A DNA stretch of 64,000 bases from Cupriavidus basilensis (GTDB lineage Bacteria; Pseudomonadota; Gammaproteobacteria; Burkholderiales; Burkholderiaceae), in NCBI RefSeq assembly GCF_000876015.1, contig NZ_BBQM01000005.1, forward strand, positions 1 through 64,000, given 5' to 3'. The notes under the pieces were generated by a model. The model saw nothing but the letters and a program-made list of their open reading frames with translations. It was not told the DNA's origin and ran no database searches. A program made the translations under genes and the position numbers. This document shows, piece by piece, positions 32,694 through 41,197 of the stretch. Positions within the stretch are counted from its first letter, which is position 1; every line of letters starts with the position of its first letter.

Positions 32694-33146
32694 ATGACCA
32701 TGCAGCACTCGATCGTTCGTCCTGTGGCCGCCGTGTCGGCGGCCGTGCTCCTGGCCTTGGCGGCCGGTTGTTCCAAGCCAGCCGATCAGAGCCACGCCGG
32801 CGCAGCACCCGCCACGCCGGCCCGGACTGCCCCGGCACCGCAGGGCAAGACGGCCTCCAGACTGGGCGACCTGTCGGCCTTCCGCGGCATCGCCGCCGAT
32901 GTGGCCGCCATCGTTGACAAGGGGGATCTACCCGCGGCCAGGACCCGCATCAAGGATCTGGAAGTCTCCTGGGATTCGGCCGAGGCCGGTTTGAAACCGC
33001 AAGCAGCCGAAGACTGGCATCTGCTCGACAAGGCCATCGACAAGTCGCTTGCGGCGCTGCGCGCCGATACGCCAAGCCAGCCTGACTGCAAGGCAGCGCT
33101 GGGCGCCCTGCTGAAAACCTTGGACACGCTCGAAGGCAAAGCCTGA
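32694..33146 (+). CDS. Predicted lipoprotein in the COG4705/two-component operon
   Basis: A 150-residue protein with a signal peptide and lipobox LAAGC (Cys about residue 26). A Pro/Ala-rich linker follows, then a mainly helical domain (residues ~55-150) that may form a helical bundle, with a Trp-Asp pair (VSWDSAEAG) and [20 protein letters not shown] cannot assign the domain. AAGGAGAA precedes the ATG closely. It lies between two COG4705-type genes and upstream of a sensor kinase, so a periplasmic sensing or accessory role is possible. Confidence 0.7.
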   Translation: MTMQHSIVRPVAAVSAAVLLALAAGCSKPADQSHAGAAPATPARTAPAPQGKTASRLGDLSAFRGIAADVAAIVDKGDLPAARTRIKDLEVSWDSAEAGLKPQAAEDWHLLDKAIDKSLAALRADTPSQPDCKAALGALLKTLDTLEGKA

Positions 33147-33149
33147 CCC

Positions 33150-33546
33150 GTGAGCGCGCCCCATGCACGCACTGAACACGCCCTGGCCAAAGTCCCCGAA
33201 GTCACGCTGGGCTTCTGGCTTATCAAGATTGCCGCCACCACGCTCGGCGAAACCGGCGGCGATGCCGTTTCGATGTCCATGAACCTGGGCTACCCGGTCG
33301 GCACGGGCATCTTCGCGGCGACCTTCCTGGCCGCCGTGATCGCGCAGGCCAGGGCCAAGGGCTTCCATCCCTCCCTCTACTGGCGCACCATCATCGCCAC
33401 CGCCAGGGTTGGCACGACCCCGGCCGATTTTGCGGATCGTTCGCTGGGAATCGGGTACATTCAGCGTCGGCCGTGCTGCTGGCCTTCATGCTGACGGCAA
33501 TCCTGCTGTTCAGGCAGCGGGCGGCCAGGGCGGCGCATTGCACATC
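33150..33546 (+). pseudogene. Second COG4705-type gene, deleted and frameshifted
   Basis: It begins with GTG at 33150, four bases after the lipoprotein stop, and starts well: KVPEVTLGFWLIKI and TTLGETGGD, very close to the first copy. It reaches VGTTPADFADRSLGIGY (second repeat unit) at about 33450, then the frame is lost and stops at 33494. In another frame the sequence continues as SAVLLAFMLTAILLFRQR, which resembles the last helix of the family. I infer a deletion of about two repeat units with a frameshift, leaving the ends of the gene. The response regulator follows directly. Confidence 0.75.
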
Positions 33547-33563
33547 GCTTGAAGGGAGGGGGG

Positions 33564-34229
33564 ATGCGGGTATTGCTGGTCGAAGACGACCCCATGATCG
33601 GCGAAGCGATTCAGGGCGCATTGAAGGATGCGTCCTATGCGGCTGACTGGGTCAAAGACGGACAGACGGCGCTCGCGACACTGGGAAGCCAGCACTACGA
33701 CCTGGTGCTGCTCGATCTGGGCCTGCCCGGCAAGGACGGGCTGGCGGTGCTGGCCAGCATCCGAGCCAGGGACAATCCGATTTCCCTGCTCATCATCACG
33801 GCACGCGATGGCCTGGATGATCGCCTGCGCGGCCTGGACGGCGGGGCCGACGACTACGTCTCCAAGCCTTTCCAGATGGCGGAGCTGCTGGCGCGGATGC
33901 GCGCCGTCCTGCGGCGCAAAGGCGGCACGGCGGCGCCTGTTTTCGGCAACGGCGTGGTGTCCCTCGATCCGGCCACCAGGGAAGCAAGCGTCAACGGCGG
34001 TTCCCCGCAGCAATTGTCCAACCGCGAGTTCTCGCTGCTGCAGGCCCTGCTGGTTCGGCCGGGAGCGATCCTCTCGCGCAGCGAACTGGAGGACCGGATC
34101 TACGGCTGGGGGGAAGAGGTCGAAAGCAACGCGGTCGAATATCTGATCCACGCGCTGCGGCGCAAGCTCGGCAGCGAGGTCATCAAGAACGTCAGGGGGG
34201 TCGGATGGATGGTCTCGAAAGGCGCCTGA
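33564..34229 (+). CDS. OmpR/PhoB-family response regulator (QseB/TctD-like)
   Basis: A 221-residue two-component regulator. The receiver domain has VEDDP near the N-terminus, phospho-acceptor Asp51 in LLDLGLPG, and the conserved Lys in YVSKPFQ. The winged-helix DNA-binding domain spans ~125-221 (LSNREFSLLQALL, VEYLIHALRRKLG). A long G-rich Shine-Dalgarno (AGGGAGGGG) precedes ATG 33564. It overlaps the kinase start by 25 bases. Targets are unknown but probably include this operon. Confidence 0.92.
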   Translation: MRVLLVEDDPMIGEAIQGALKDASYAADWVKDGQTALATLGSQHYDLVLLDLGLPGKDGLAVLASIRARDNPISLLIITARDGLDDRLRGLDGGADDYVSKPFQMAELLARMRAVLRRKGGTAAPVFGNGVVSLDPATREASVNGGSPQQLSNREFSLLQALLVRPGAILSRSELEDRIYGWGEEVESNAVEYLIHALRRKLGSEVIKNVRGVGWMVSKGA

Positions 34230-35557
34230 ACGAATCGATTCAACTGAAGCTGTCTGTCATCCTGTCGCTGGCCATCCTTGTCGTGGCCACGGTGGCCGGC
34301 GCCTTCTCGTTCCTGTCCGCCTTCGACGAAGCGCACGAGCTACAGGATGACGTTCTGCGCCAGGTGGCGCAGCTCATGGATCGGCAGCGCCTGTCACCGG
34401 CCACTTCGATTGCCGACGCCCGCCCTAACGATGCGGATGAAGAATCGCGCGTGATCGTCCAGCGCCTGGGCGAGGCCAGGCCCTCTCCGGCCGGCGTGGA
34501 TGCTGGAGGAACACTCCCGCTGCCGGCCACGCTGTCCGATGGATTGCATACGCTGGAGGTCGGCGGCGAGACATTCCGCGTGCTGGTCAAGACCACGGCC
34601 GCCAACGAACGCATCGCCGTGGCCCAGGAAGCGGGCTTCCGCAATGAAATCGCCCGCGATGGCGCGCTGCGCACCGTGATGCCTTTCCTGATTCTCGTTC
34701 CAGTTCTGCTGCTGATCGTCGCCGATCTGGTGCGCAAGATGTTCCGGCCCATTGCCACGCTCTCCAGGGAAATCGACCAGCGCGCCGAGCGGGAGCTGCA
34801 CCCCGTCGAAGACCGCCACCTTCCAGTCGAGGTGCGCCCGTTTGCCGTGGCGATCAATCGCCTGCTTGCCCGTGTCGGCCAGTCCATGGCGTCTCAGCGC
34901 CGCTTCGTGGCCGATGCCGCGCACGAGCTGCGCTCCCCGCTGACCGCCCTGTCGCTGCAGGCAGAGCGATTGGCGGACACGGAGATGTCGGAGCGAGCAC
35001 GCGAACGGCTGTCGGTGCTACGCCAGGGGATCGAGCGCGGCCGGGGCCTGCTGGATCAACTCCTGACCCTGGCCAGGGCGCAGTCCGCCACTGACACGCC
35101 GAAGTCACCGGTATCCGTCCAGGGTATCTACCGCCGCGTGTTGGAGGACCTCATGCCGCTGGCCGAGGCCAAGCACATCGACATCGGTGTGGAAGGCATG
35201 CAGGACGCCGAAGTATGGGTGAGCGAACTGGACATGATCGCCGTGGTCAGGAACCTGGTCGACAACGCCATCCGCTACACGCCGGAGGGTGGGCGAGTTG
35301 ACCTTTCCCTGGGGGTATCGAACGGGAAGGCCGACTTGCATATCCAGGACAACGGACCCGGTATTCCCCTGGCTGAACGGGACCGGGTTTTCGATCCCTT
35401 CTACCGTACGCTGGGCAGCGAGCAGATCGGTTCCGGACTTGGGCTGTCCATCGTCCAGGCGATCACCAATCGCATCGGCGCGGAAATTCGCCTCGACTTC
35501 GCTGACAAAGCACGGCAAACCGGTTTGAGCGTTACCGTTATCGTTCCAGTCAAATGA
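34205..35557 (+). CDS. Two-component sensor histidine kinase
   Basis: A 450-residue inner-membrane kinase. Two helices (about residues 14-36 and 155-177) flank a periplasmic domain of ~120 residues. A HAMP-like linker leads to the H-box DAAHELRSPLTAL with phospho-acceptor His240, then the ATPase domain with N-box VRNLVDNAIRYTPEGG, G1 DNGPGIP and G2 GSGLGLSIVQ. It is of the QseC/TctE type. The cognate regulator is the overlapping upstream gene. The signal is unknown; the operon's membrane proteins and lipoprotein are candidates for involvement. Confidence 0.92.
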   Translation: MDGLERRLNESIQLKLSVILSLAILVVATVAGAFSFLSAFDEAHELQDDVLRQVAQLMDRQRLSPATSIADARPNDADEESRVIVQRLGEARPSPAGVDAGGTLPLPATLSDGLHTLEVGGETFRVLVKTTAANERIAVAQEAGFRNEIARDGALRTVMPFLILVPVLLLIVADLVRKMFRPIATLSREIDQRAERELHPVEDRHLPVEVRPFAVAINRLLARVGQSMASQRRFVADAAHELRSPLTALSLQAERLADTEMSERARERLSVLRQGIERGRGLLDQLLTLARAQSATDTPKSPVSVQGIYRRVLEDLMPLAEAKHIDIGVEGMQDAEVWVSELDMIAVVRNLVDNAIRYTPEGGRVDLSLGVSNGKADLHIQDNGPGIPLAERDRVFDPFYRTLGSEQIGSGLGLSIVQAITNRIGAEIRLDFADKARQTGLSVTVIVPVK

Positions 35558-35581
35558 CGATTTCGGCAATGCGGATCGGCG

Positions 35582-36508
35582 TTACATCGACTCGGTCTTC
35601 AACGCCGTCGACCGGATCCAGCCCGCGAAGGCGTCGATGGACGCCTGCCTCGGATGATGCGCGGTCGTCACCAGGTAGAACCCATAGCCCGGCAAGGAAA
35701 GAGGGTGCGCCTTGACCAAGGTCCCCGCGCGCAGTTCATCGCCGATCACGACATCACTGCATATTGCGATTCCCTGTCCGGCAACCACTGCGTCGATCGC
35801 ATGCAGTTCCTCGCGGAAGCTCAGGCCGCACTTGACGGTGAGGTGCGTCATCATCGGGTCGATCATGCCCGCGGTAGCCAGCCATTTGTGCCACGTGGGG
35901 GCGTGCGGATCCCGGTTCATCCAGTCGAAATGGATCAGCGGAAAGCGCAGCAGATCTGCGGCGCACTGAACGGGCCGGCCATCCGTGGCGAGCAGTTCCG
36001 GCCGGCAGATGGGGAAGAAGGCGTCCCGGCAGATCTCCTGCGCGGCATGATCGGACGGCGAGGTTCGCGCGTAGCGGATCGCGATATCGGACTCGCCCGC
36101 CCGCAAGTCCAGGACAGCATCGGTGCCGATGATTTCCAGCGCGATCCCGGGGTGCAAGGCACGCCACTCGGGTAGTCGGGGAACCAGCCATCGGCTCGCG
36201 AACGCGTTCGAGCTCGTCACGCGCAGCGGGAGCTGGTGGTCGGCCGCCGCGATCGATGCCACGGCGCTCGCCAGGGCATCGAAGCCGTTGCGCAGCGCCG
36301 GGAACAGCTGCGCGCCCGCGCCAGTCAGGGCCAGCGGGCGGGGGCGCCGCTGGAACAGCGTCTGGCCGCAGGTTTCCTCCAGCAACCGGATTTGATGGCT
36401 AATGGCAGTCGGCGTCACACCGAGTTCCGCGGCGGCGGCCTTGAAGCTCCTGTGCCGGGCCGCGGCCTCGAAAGCGCGCAGCGAACGTAGCGGTGGCAGT
36501 TTGCGCAT
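35582..36508 (-). CDS. LysR-family transcriptional regulator (GcvA-like)
   Basis: A 308-residue regulator. The N-terminal helix-turn-helix reads LPPLRSLRAFEAAARHRSF then KAAAAELGVTPTAISHQIRLLEE, the GcvA-type pattern. The C-terminal co-inducer domain follows (LRVTSSNAFASRWLVPRLP). It is divergent from the FAD-linked oxidase gene with 134 bases between them, so it likely controls that gene. It is convergent with the sensor kinase gene (24 bases apart). Confidence 0.92.
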   Translation of the reverse strand: MRKLPPLRSLRAFEAAARHRSFKAAAAELGVTPTAISHQIRLLEETCGQTLFQRRPRPLALTGAGAQLFPALRNGFDALASAVASIAAADHQLPLRVTSSNAFASRWLVPRLPEWRALHPGIALEIIGTDAVLDLRAGESDIAIRYARTSPSDHAAQEICRDAFFPICRPELLATDGRPVQCAADLLRFPLIHFDWMNRDPHAPTWHKWLATAGMIDPMMTHLTVKCGLSFREELHAIDAVVAGQGIAICSDVVIGDELRAGTLVKAHPLSLPGYGFYLVTTAHHPRQASIDAFAGWIRSTALKTESM

Positions 36509-36642
36509 GAACTGAGTGTAGATGAGTGGAGCTCATCTGCCAGATGAGTTCTTCGAGCTTGCTTCGTTTCCCGCTTGCGTCAAGCATGTCACTGGAAACC
36601 GCGGCGCACAGGCCGCTGTGCCGGACATGGAAAGGGGGCTGC

Positions 36643-38046
36643 ATGGATACGCATCTCATCTCCGGGAGTGCCGGAAGCAGGCCGGAGCATGCCGGCCTGG
36701 GCATGGAACGGTTCCGCCAGAGCCTGAACGGCGAAGCGATCCTGCGCGGAGAAGACGGATATGACAAGGCGCGCCAGGTCTGGAACGGCGCTATCGACAA
36801 GCGGCCGGCGATGATCGTCCATTGCGCCGATGCCGACGATGTCAGCCGTGCCGTGACGTTTGCCCGGGCAGGCGGCTATCTGGTCGCCGTGCGCAGCGGA
36901 GGCCATAACGTCGCCGGCTTGTCCGTCTGCGACGACGGCATCGTGATCGATCTGGCGCGTCTGAAACGGATCGAGATCGATCCGGTGCACCGCATTGCGC
37001 ATGCGGGCGCGGGCCTGAGCCTGGGCGAATTCGACAGCGCGACCCAGTCGCACGGGCTGGCGACGACGATGGGGGTCAACAGCGATACGGGCATCGCCGG
37101 GCTGACGCTTGGCGGCGGCTTCGGCAGGCTAGGCCGCAAACATGGCCTGGCATGCGATAACCTGATCGCGGCCGAGATCGTGCTGGCCGATGGCCGCATG
37201 CTGAGAGCCAGTGCCACCGAGAACGCGGACCTGCTATGGGGCCTTCGCGGCGGCGGCGGGAACTTCGGCATTGTGACGGCGTTCGAGTACCGGCTTCATC
37301 CTGTCGGGCCGATCCTTCTGACCGGATCCGTGCTGCATCGCTACGACCACGCGCGGGACGCCTTGCGCTTCTACCATGCGTTTGCGAGCCAGGCGCCGGA
37401 CGAACTCAGCGTCGACGCCGCCCTCGTGACCACGCCGTCCGGCGAGCGCTTCCTGAGCCTCTCGGCATGCTATGCCGGACCGGTCACGGAAGGCGAGCGA
37501 GTGCTCGCGCCGCTCAGGGACCATGGCGTCCCGGCCGCGTGCCGGTTTGAGGCGATCCCTTACCTGCAGATCCAGCGTGCCGGCGACGCCATCTTTCCCC
37601 GCGGGCGCCGCTACTACTGGAAGGCGCAGTTCCTGCGCGAGCTCGCGGATGCGGCCATCGATACGCTGCTCGATGCCTATGCGAACGCGCGTGGCGGCAT
37701 GCCACTGCTGGTCTTGCAGCACGTCGGCGGCGCGATTGCCCGGGTCCCGAGGACGGAGACACCCTATGTAAACCGCGATGCGCTTTATGACTGCTTCCCC
37801 ATCTCGATCTGGGACGATCCGGCAGACGATGAAGCGAATGTACGGTGGGCGCGTGAAACGTGGGACGCCATCCGGCCGTTCTCGACGGGCGGGGTTTATG
37901 CGAATAATCTGGGCGAGGAAGGAGAGGACAGGGTACGGGCCGCCTATGGGGAGAACTACCAAAGGCTCGTCGAGATCAAGAACAAATACGACCCGGCCAA
38001 CTTCTTTCGCCTGAACCAGAATGTTCGGCCCGGGCCGGTGGCCTGA
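36643..38046 (+). CDS. FAD-linked oxidoreductase, berberine-bridge-enzyme-like
   Basis: A 467-residue flavoenzyme. The FAD-binding (PCMH) domain contains VRSGGHNVAGLSVCDDG, where His can form the covalent FAD bond, and GVNSDTGIAGLTLGGGFG. At the usual second attachment site there is no Cys, so a single linkage is expected. The C-terminal BBE signature is YDPANFFRLNQNVRP. Family members oxidise sugars, alkaloids or other secondary metabolites; the substrate here is unknown. GGGGG precedes ATG 36643; the frame runs 39 codons further up without family match. Divergent LysR gene adjacent. Confidence 0.9.
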   Translation: MDTHLISGSAGSRPEHAGLGMERFRQSLNGEAILRGEDGYDKARQVWNGAIDKRPAMIVHCADADDVSRAVTFARAGGYLVAVRSGGHNVAGLSVCDDGIVIDLARLKRIEIDPVHRIAHAGAGLSLGEFDSATQSHGLATTMGVNSDTGIAGLTLGGGFGRLGRKHGLACDNLIAAEIVLADGRMLRASATENADLLWGLRGGGGNFGIVTAFEYRLHPVGPILLTGSVLHRYDHARDALRFYHAFASQAPDELSVDAALVTTPSGERFLSLSACYAGPVTEGERVLAPLRDHGVPAACRFEAIPYLQIQRAGDAIFPRGRRYYWKAQFLRELADAAIDTLLDAYANARGGMPLLVLQHVGGAIARVPRTETPYVNRDALYDCFPISIWDDPADDEANVRWARETWDAIRPFSTGGVYANNLGEEGEDRVRAAYGENYQRLVEIKNKYDPANFFRLNQNVRPGPVA

Positions 38047-38160
38047 GAGAATCTCCGGCGGCGGCGGCCACGCTGGCGCGCCGTCGCCTGCCACGTAGCG
38101 TCCGGCCAATGGCGGGCCGCAAAAGAGGGGGCAATTGCCGTTCGTGCCGTCTTGATCGTC

Positions 38161-39882
38161 TCAATGCCAGGCAGCCGAATGATTCGACCGCGGCGCGAAG
38201 CGTTGGAGTACGTGGCAAGTCATGCTCTTGGCCAGTTCCTCCTCGCCGAAGAAGACCGTTCCGATCCCTTCCTTGCGCAACATCAGTGACTCGTCCTCGT
38301 TGTGCGTGCGCATGACGATCTCGATTCTCGGATTGAGTGCGCGCGCTGTGTCGGCTATCTGGCGGACATTGAGCGAATCGGGCATGGCCACCACGAGCAT
38401 GGCCGCGTCGGCGACGTGGGCCTGAATCAGTACCGAGGGGTCGGTGGCGTTGCCCGACACGGCCACCATGCCCTTCTTGCGCAAATCCTCGACCAGTTCC
38501 CGGTTCTGTTCCGCCACCACATAGGGGATGCCGCGCTCATCCAGTGCACTGGCGATCCGTTTGCCCACCCGGCCATACCCTACCAGCACGACTTGCCCCT
38601 CCAGATACTTGCGCTCGGTGTTCACCGGCAGTTCGGCGTAGGGGTCGCCTCGCCGCTCCAGGCGGCGAGCCAGTTCCGAGCGTCGGAGCACCCAGCGGCG
38701 CAACGGCTCGATGGCCGCGAAAAGCATGGGGTTCAGGGCAATGGAAATGAGCGCGCCGGCCAGCACCAGGCTCATGCCTTCGGCCGGCAGCAGGCCGAGG
38801 GAAAGCCCCAGCCCGGCCAGGATGAACGAGAATTCGCCGATCTGCGCCAGGCTGGCGGAGACCGTCAGCGCGGTGTTGAGCGGGTAGCGGAAAGCCAGTA
38901 CGAGGGCCAGTGCCCCAATGGATTTGCCGACGATGATGATGGCCACCACGCCGAGCACGTGCACCGGTTGTGCCATCACGATAGCCGGTTCGAACAGCAT
39001 GCCCACCGATACAAAGAAGAGCACGGAAAAAGCGTCGCGCAGCGGCAGGGATTCCTGAGCCGCCCGGTGGCTGAACTCGGATTCCCGCATGACCATCCCG
39101 GCGAAGAACGCGCCCAGAGCGAATGAGACGCTGAACAGCTGGGCGGCACCGTAGGCGATGCCAATGGCGGCGGTGATCGTCGACAGGGTGAACAACTCAC
39201 GTGAGCCAGTCTTCGAGATCTGCCACAACAGCCAGGGCAGCACCCGGCGGCCGGCGATGAGCATCAGGGCAATGAAGGCCGACACCTGCAACAGGGTTTG
39301 CCCAATGGTCATCCACAAGGGTTGCGATTCGGCTGCCGGCACTCCCGCCGTGCCGCCCAGGACGCCGGCCAGCGGCGGCAGCAAGACCAGCACCAGCACG
39401 GTGGCCAGGTCCTCGACCACCAGCCAGCCGACCGCGATGCGGCCGTTCATGCTTTCGAGCACGCCACGTGCTTCCAGGGCCTTGAGCAACACCACGGTAC
39501 TGGCGCACGACAGGGCCAGGCCGAAGATCAGACTGCTGCCCCAGCTCCATCCCCACCACCGCGCCACCAGCATGCCCAGCACCGTAGCCAATGCCATCTG
39601 CACCACGGCACCAGGCACGGCGATGCGTTTGACCGCCAGGAGGTCATTGACCGAGAAGTGCAGGCCGACGCCGAACATCAGCAGCATGACGCCTATCTCG
39701 GAGAGCTGGGAGGCCAGATGCGCATCGGCCACGAAACCGGGCGTGCTGGGGCCGATGATGATACCGGCCACCAGATAGCCGACCAGCGCCGGCACCTTGA
39801 TGCGCTCGGCAAGGAACCCGAGGATCAGGGCGATGCTGAAGCCAGCGGCGAGCGTGGTGATCAGGGGGATGCTGTCTTCCAT
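38161..39882 (-). CDS. Monovalent cation:proton antiporter (CPA2, KefB/YbaL type) with RCK domain
   Basis: A 573-residue membrane protein. The first ~390 residues form the 12-13 helix Na+/H+-exchanger-like domain (VGYLVAGIIIGPSTPGF, LMFGVGLHFSVNDL). A TrkA-N/RCK domain follows (VLVGYGRVGKRIASALDERGI with a Rossmann GxGxxG, and NATDPSVLIQA). It resembles YbaL/KefB of E. coli, which exchange K+ for H+. The C-terminus ends soon after the RCK-N domain, with an HSAAWH tail. A 14-base palindrome centred near 39927 lies 39 bases upstream of the start codon. Confidence 0.93.
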   Translation of the reverse strand: MEDSIPLITTLAAGFSIALILGFLAERIKVPALVGYLVAGIIIGPSTPGFVADAHLASQLSEIGVMLLMFGVGLHFSVNDLLAVKRIAVPGAVVQMALATVLGMLVARWWGWSWGSSLIFGLALSCASTVVLLKALEARGVLESMNGRIAVGWLVVEDLATVLVLVLLPPLAGVLGGTAGVPAAESQPLWMTIGQTLLQVSAFIALMLIAGRRVLPWLLWQISKTGSRELFTLSTITAAIGIAYGAAQLFSVSFALGAFFAGMVMRESEFSHRAAQESLPLRDAFSVLFFVSVGMLFEPAIVMAQPVHVLGVVAIIIVGKSIGALALVLAFRYPLNTALTVSASLAQIGEFSFILAGLGLSLGLLPAEGMSLVLAGALISIALNPMLFAAIEPLRRWVLRRSELARRLERRGDPYAELPVNTERKYLEGQVVLVGYGRVGKRIASALDERGIPYVVAEQNRELVEDLRKKGMVAVSGNATDPSVLIQAHVADAAMLVVAMPDSLNVRQIADTARALNPRIEIVMRTHNEDESLMLRKEGIGTVFFGEEELAKSMTCHVLQRFAPRSNHSAAWH

Positions 39883-40058
39883 TCCGGGGCCGCGAAAGTT
39901 GGACGAATCGGATCCTCGCAGCCGCTGCAGCGGCAGGTGTGGCCTGCAGCTCAGATATGACGATCTCGACCACGCCGTACAAGGATATCGTATCGGCTGC
40001 CGACTTTCCGTTTCGCCGAGGTCGGTGCCCAGGCACTCACGGCGTCATGTCTCGGGGC
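39883..40058. other. Intergenic region left of the TnpB remnant
   Basis: Part of a 406-base gap between the antiporter gene and atpG. It contains a perfect 14-base palindrome, GCCGCTGCAGCGGC, at 39921-39934, possibly an operator of the antiporter gene, and an A/T-richer patch around 39990 (ATATCGTATCGG). No gene is evident. Confidence 0.5.
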
Positions 40059-40142
40059 CAAAGCTGCGTTTGCATCACGGTGGCGAGTCGTCCCGCACGC
40101 GGGACACGTCCATTCGTGCATCGGCGGTAAGTCGTCGTGGTC
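40059..40142 (-). pseudogene. Remnant of an IS200/IS605-type TnpB (zinc-ribbon end)
   Basis: On the minus strand a 28-residue stretch reads DLPPMHEWTCPACGTTRHRD then ANAAL. This matches the C-terminal OrfB zinc ribbon of TnpB (W-x-CPxCG-x-HDRDxNAA), including the catalytic-site Asp of the HDRD-like element, here changed to HRD. No RuvC-like core, tnpA or IS ends are visible around it, and the sequence beyond is out of frame. It is a transposon scar at the 3' end of the N-ATPase operon. Confidence 0.72.
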
Positions 40143-40288
40143 TCGGCGGCCACCGGCGTGCAGACAGCCTGCGGGCGGAGCGTGGTGCCGGGCACGTCGC
40201 GCGGCTGGGTGCCAGTGGTGTCCCGGCAGGTGCCGGAGATCGGGCCGGCCGCGGCCGCCTTCGCGCCGCGACGCGCAGCCGCCGCGAC

Positions 40289-41197
40289 TCACAGCCCGCC
40301 GTCGGCGGTCCCCGCCTGCGACAGCGCCTCATATCCGGCCGTCACGTCGAACAGTTCCTCGTCGATCGCGCTTTGCCGTTCGCTGTGGAAGCGGCTGCGC
40401 AGGCTGTCCAGCAGTTCGTCGATGTTCTTGTCGGCGCGCTCCATCGCCGCCAGGCGGCTGGCGTTCTCGCTGGCGAGCGATTCGGCGCACGCGCTGAACA
40501 GCGAGATGAAGAGATGCTCGCGGATCAGCGCGCGCAGCGTCGCGGTGCCGTCGCCGATTACCTGCGGCGGGTTGCGCGTGGGCCAGCGCTGCGCGAGCAG
40601 GGCGGCCAGCCATTGCGCGTCGAGCGGCAGCAGGCGCTGCGCCACCGGCCGGAACTGCGCGCCGGGCTGGGGCTGGTTGTAGAACACGTGGATGCGGGCC
40701 TGCTCCGGCTGGCTCCGCTGCGTTTCGGTGTCGAGCTGGAGGCGGTCGACCAGCCGGGCGATGGCCTCGACCGAGCCGGGCACCGCATAGGCGCCGGCCA
40801 CCGCCACGCCGGCGTCCTCGAGGCGCGCGCGCACGCGCTCGCCGACGGCCCATACCGTGCGCTTGCCGGGCAGGGCTCGCAGCGCCGCGACCGCGTAATC
40901 GGCGATGATCTCGTTGAACTGGCCCACCAGCCCCTGGTCGGAGCCGAACACGATGGCGCCGAGGCTGTCCGCCGCGGTGGCCTTTTCTTCCCGGAGCGTG
41001 GAGACCGCGGCGCCGAGCGGGCGCAGGCACGCGCCCAGGCTCAGCGTGACCGCGCGCCGGTAGTCGGCCAGCGCGAGCACGGACTGCTCGTACTGGCTGA
41101 TGCTCGATGCCGCCAGCGCGCGCATGGTGCGCACCACGCCTTGCAGCTCGGTGGCGCTGTCGATCTGGTGGCGCAGCGTGGCGGTGGTGTCGCTCAT
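40289..41197 (-). CDS. atpG: N-type ATPase gamma subunit
   Basis: A 302-residue central-stalk subunit; last gene of the leftward operon atpDCQRBEFAG. The N-terminal coiled coil ([25 protein letters not shown]) matches the gamma rotor helix, and the middle shows [19 protein letters not shown], the conserved Rossmann-like region. The C-terminal helix ([47 protein letters not shown]) resembles other gamma subunits. Start overlaps the atpA stop (ATGA). The next thing downstream is a TnpB remnant. Confidence 0.92.
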   Translation of the reverse strand: MSDTTATLRHQIDSATELQGVVRTMRALAASSISQYEQSVLALADYRRAVTLSLGACLRPLGAAVSTLREEKATAADSLGAIVFGSDQGLVGQFNEIIADYAVAALRALPGKRTVWAVGERVRARLEDAGVAVAGAYAVPGSVEAIARLVDRLQLDTETQRSQPEQARIHVFYNQPQPGAQFRPVAQRLLPLDAQWLAALLAQRWPTRNPPQVIGDGTATLRALIREHLFISLFSACAESLASENASRLAAMERADKNIDELLDSLRSRFHSERQSAIDEELFDVTAGYEALSQAGTADGGL

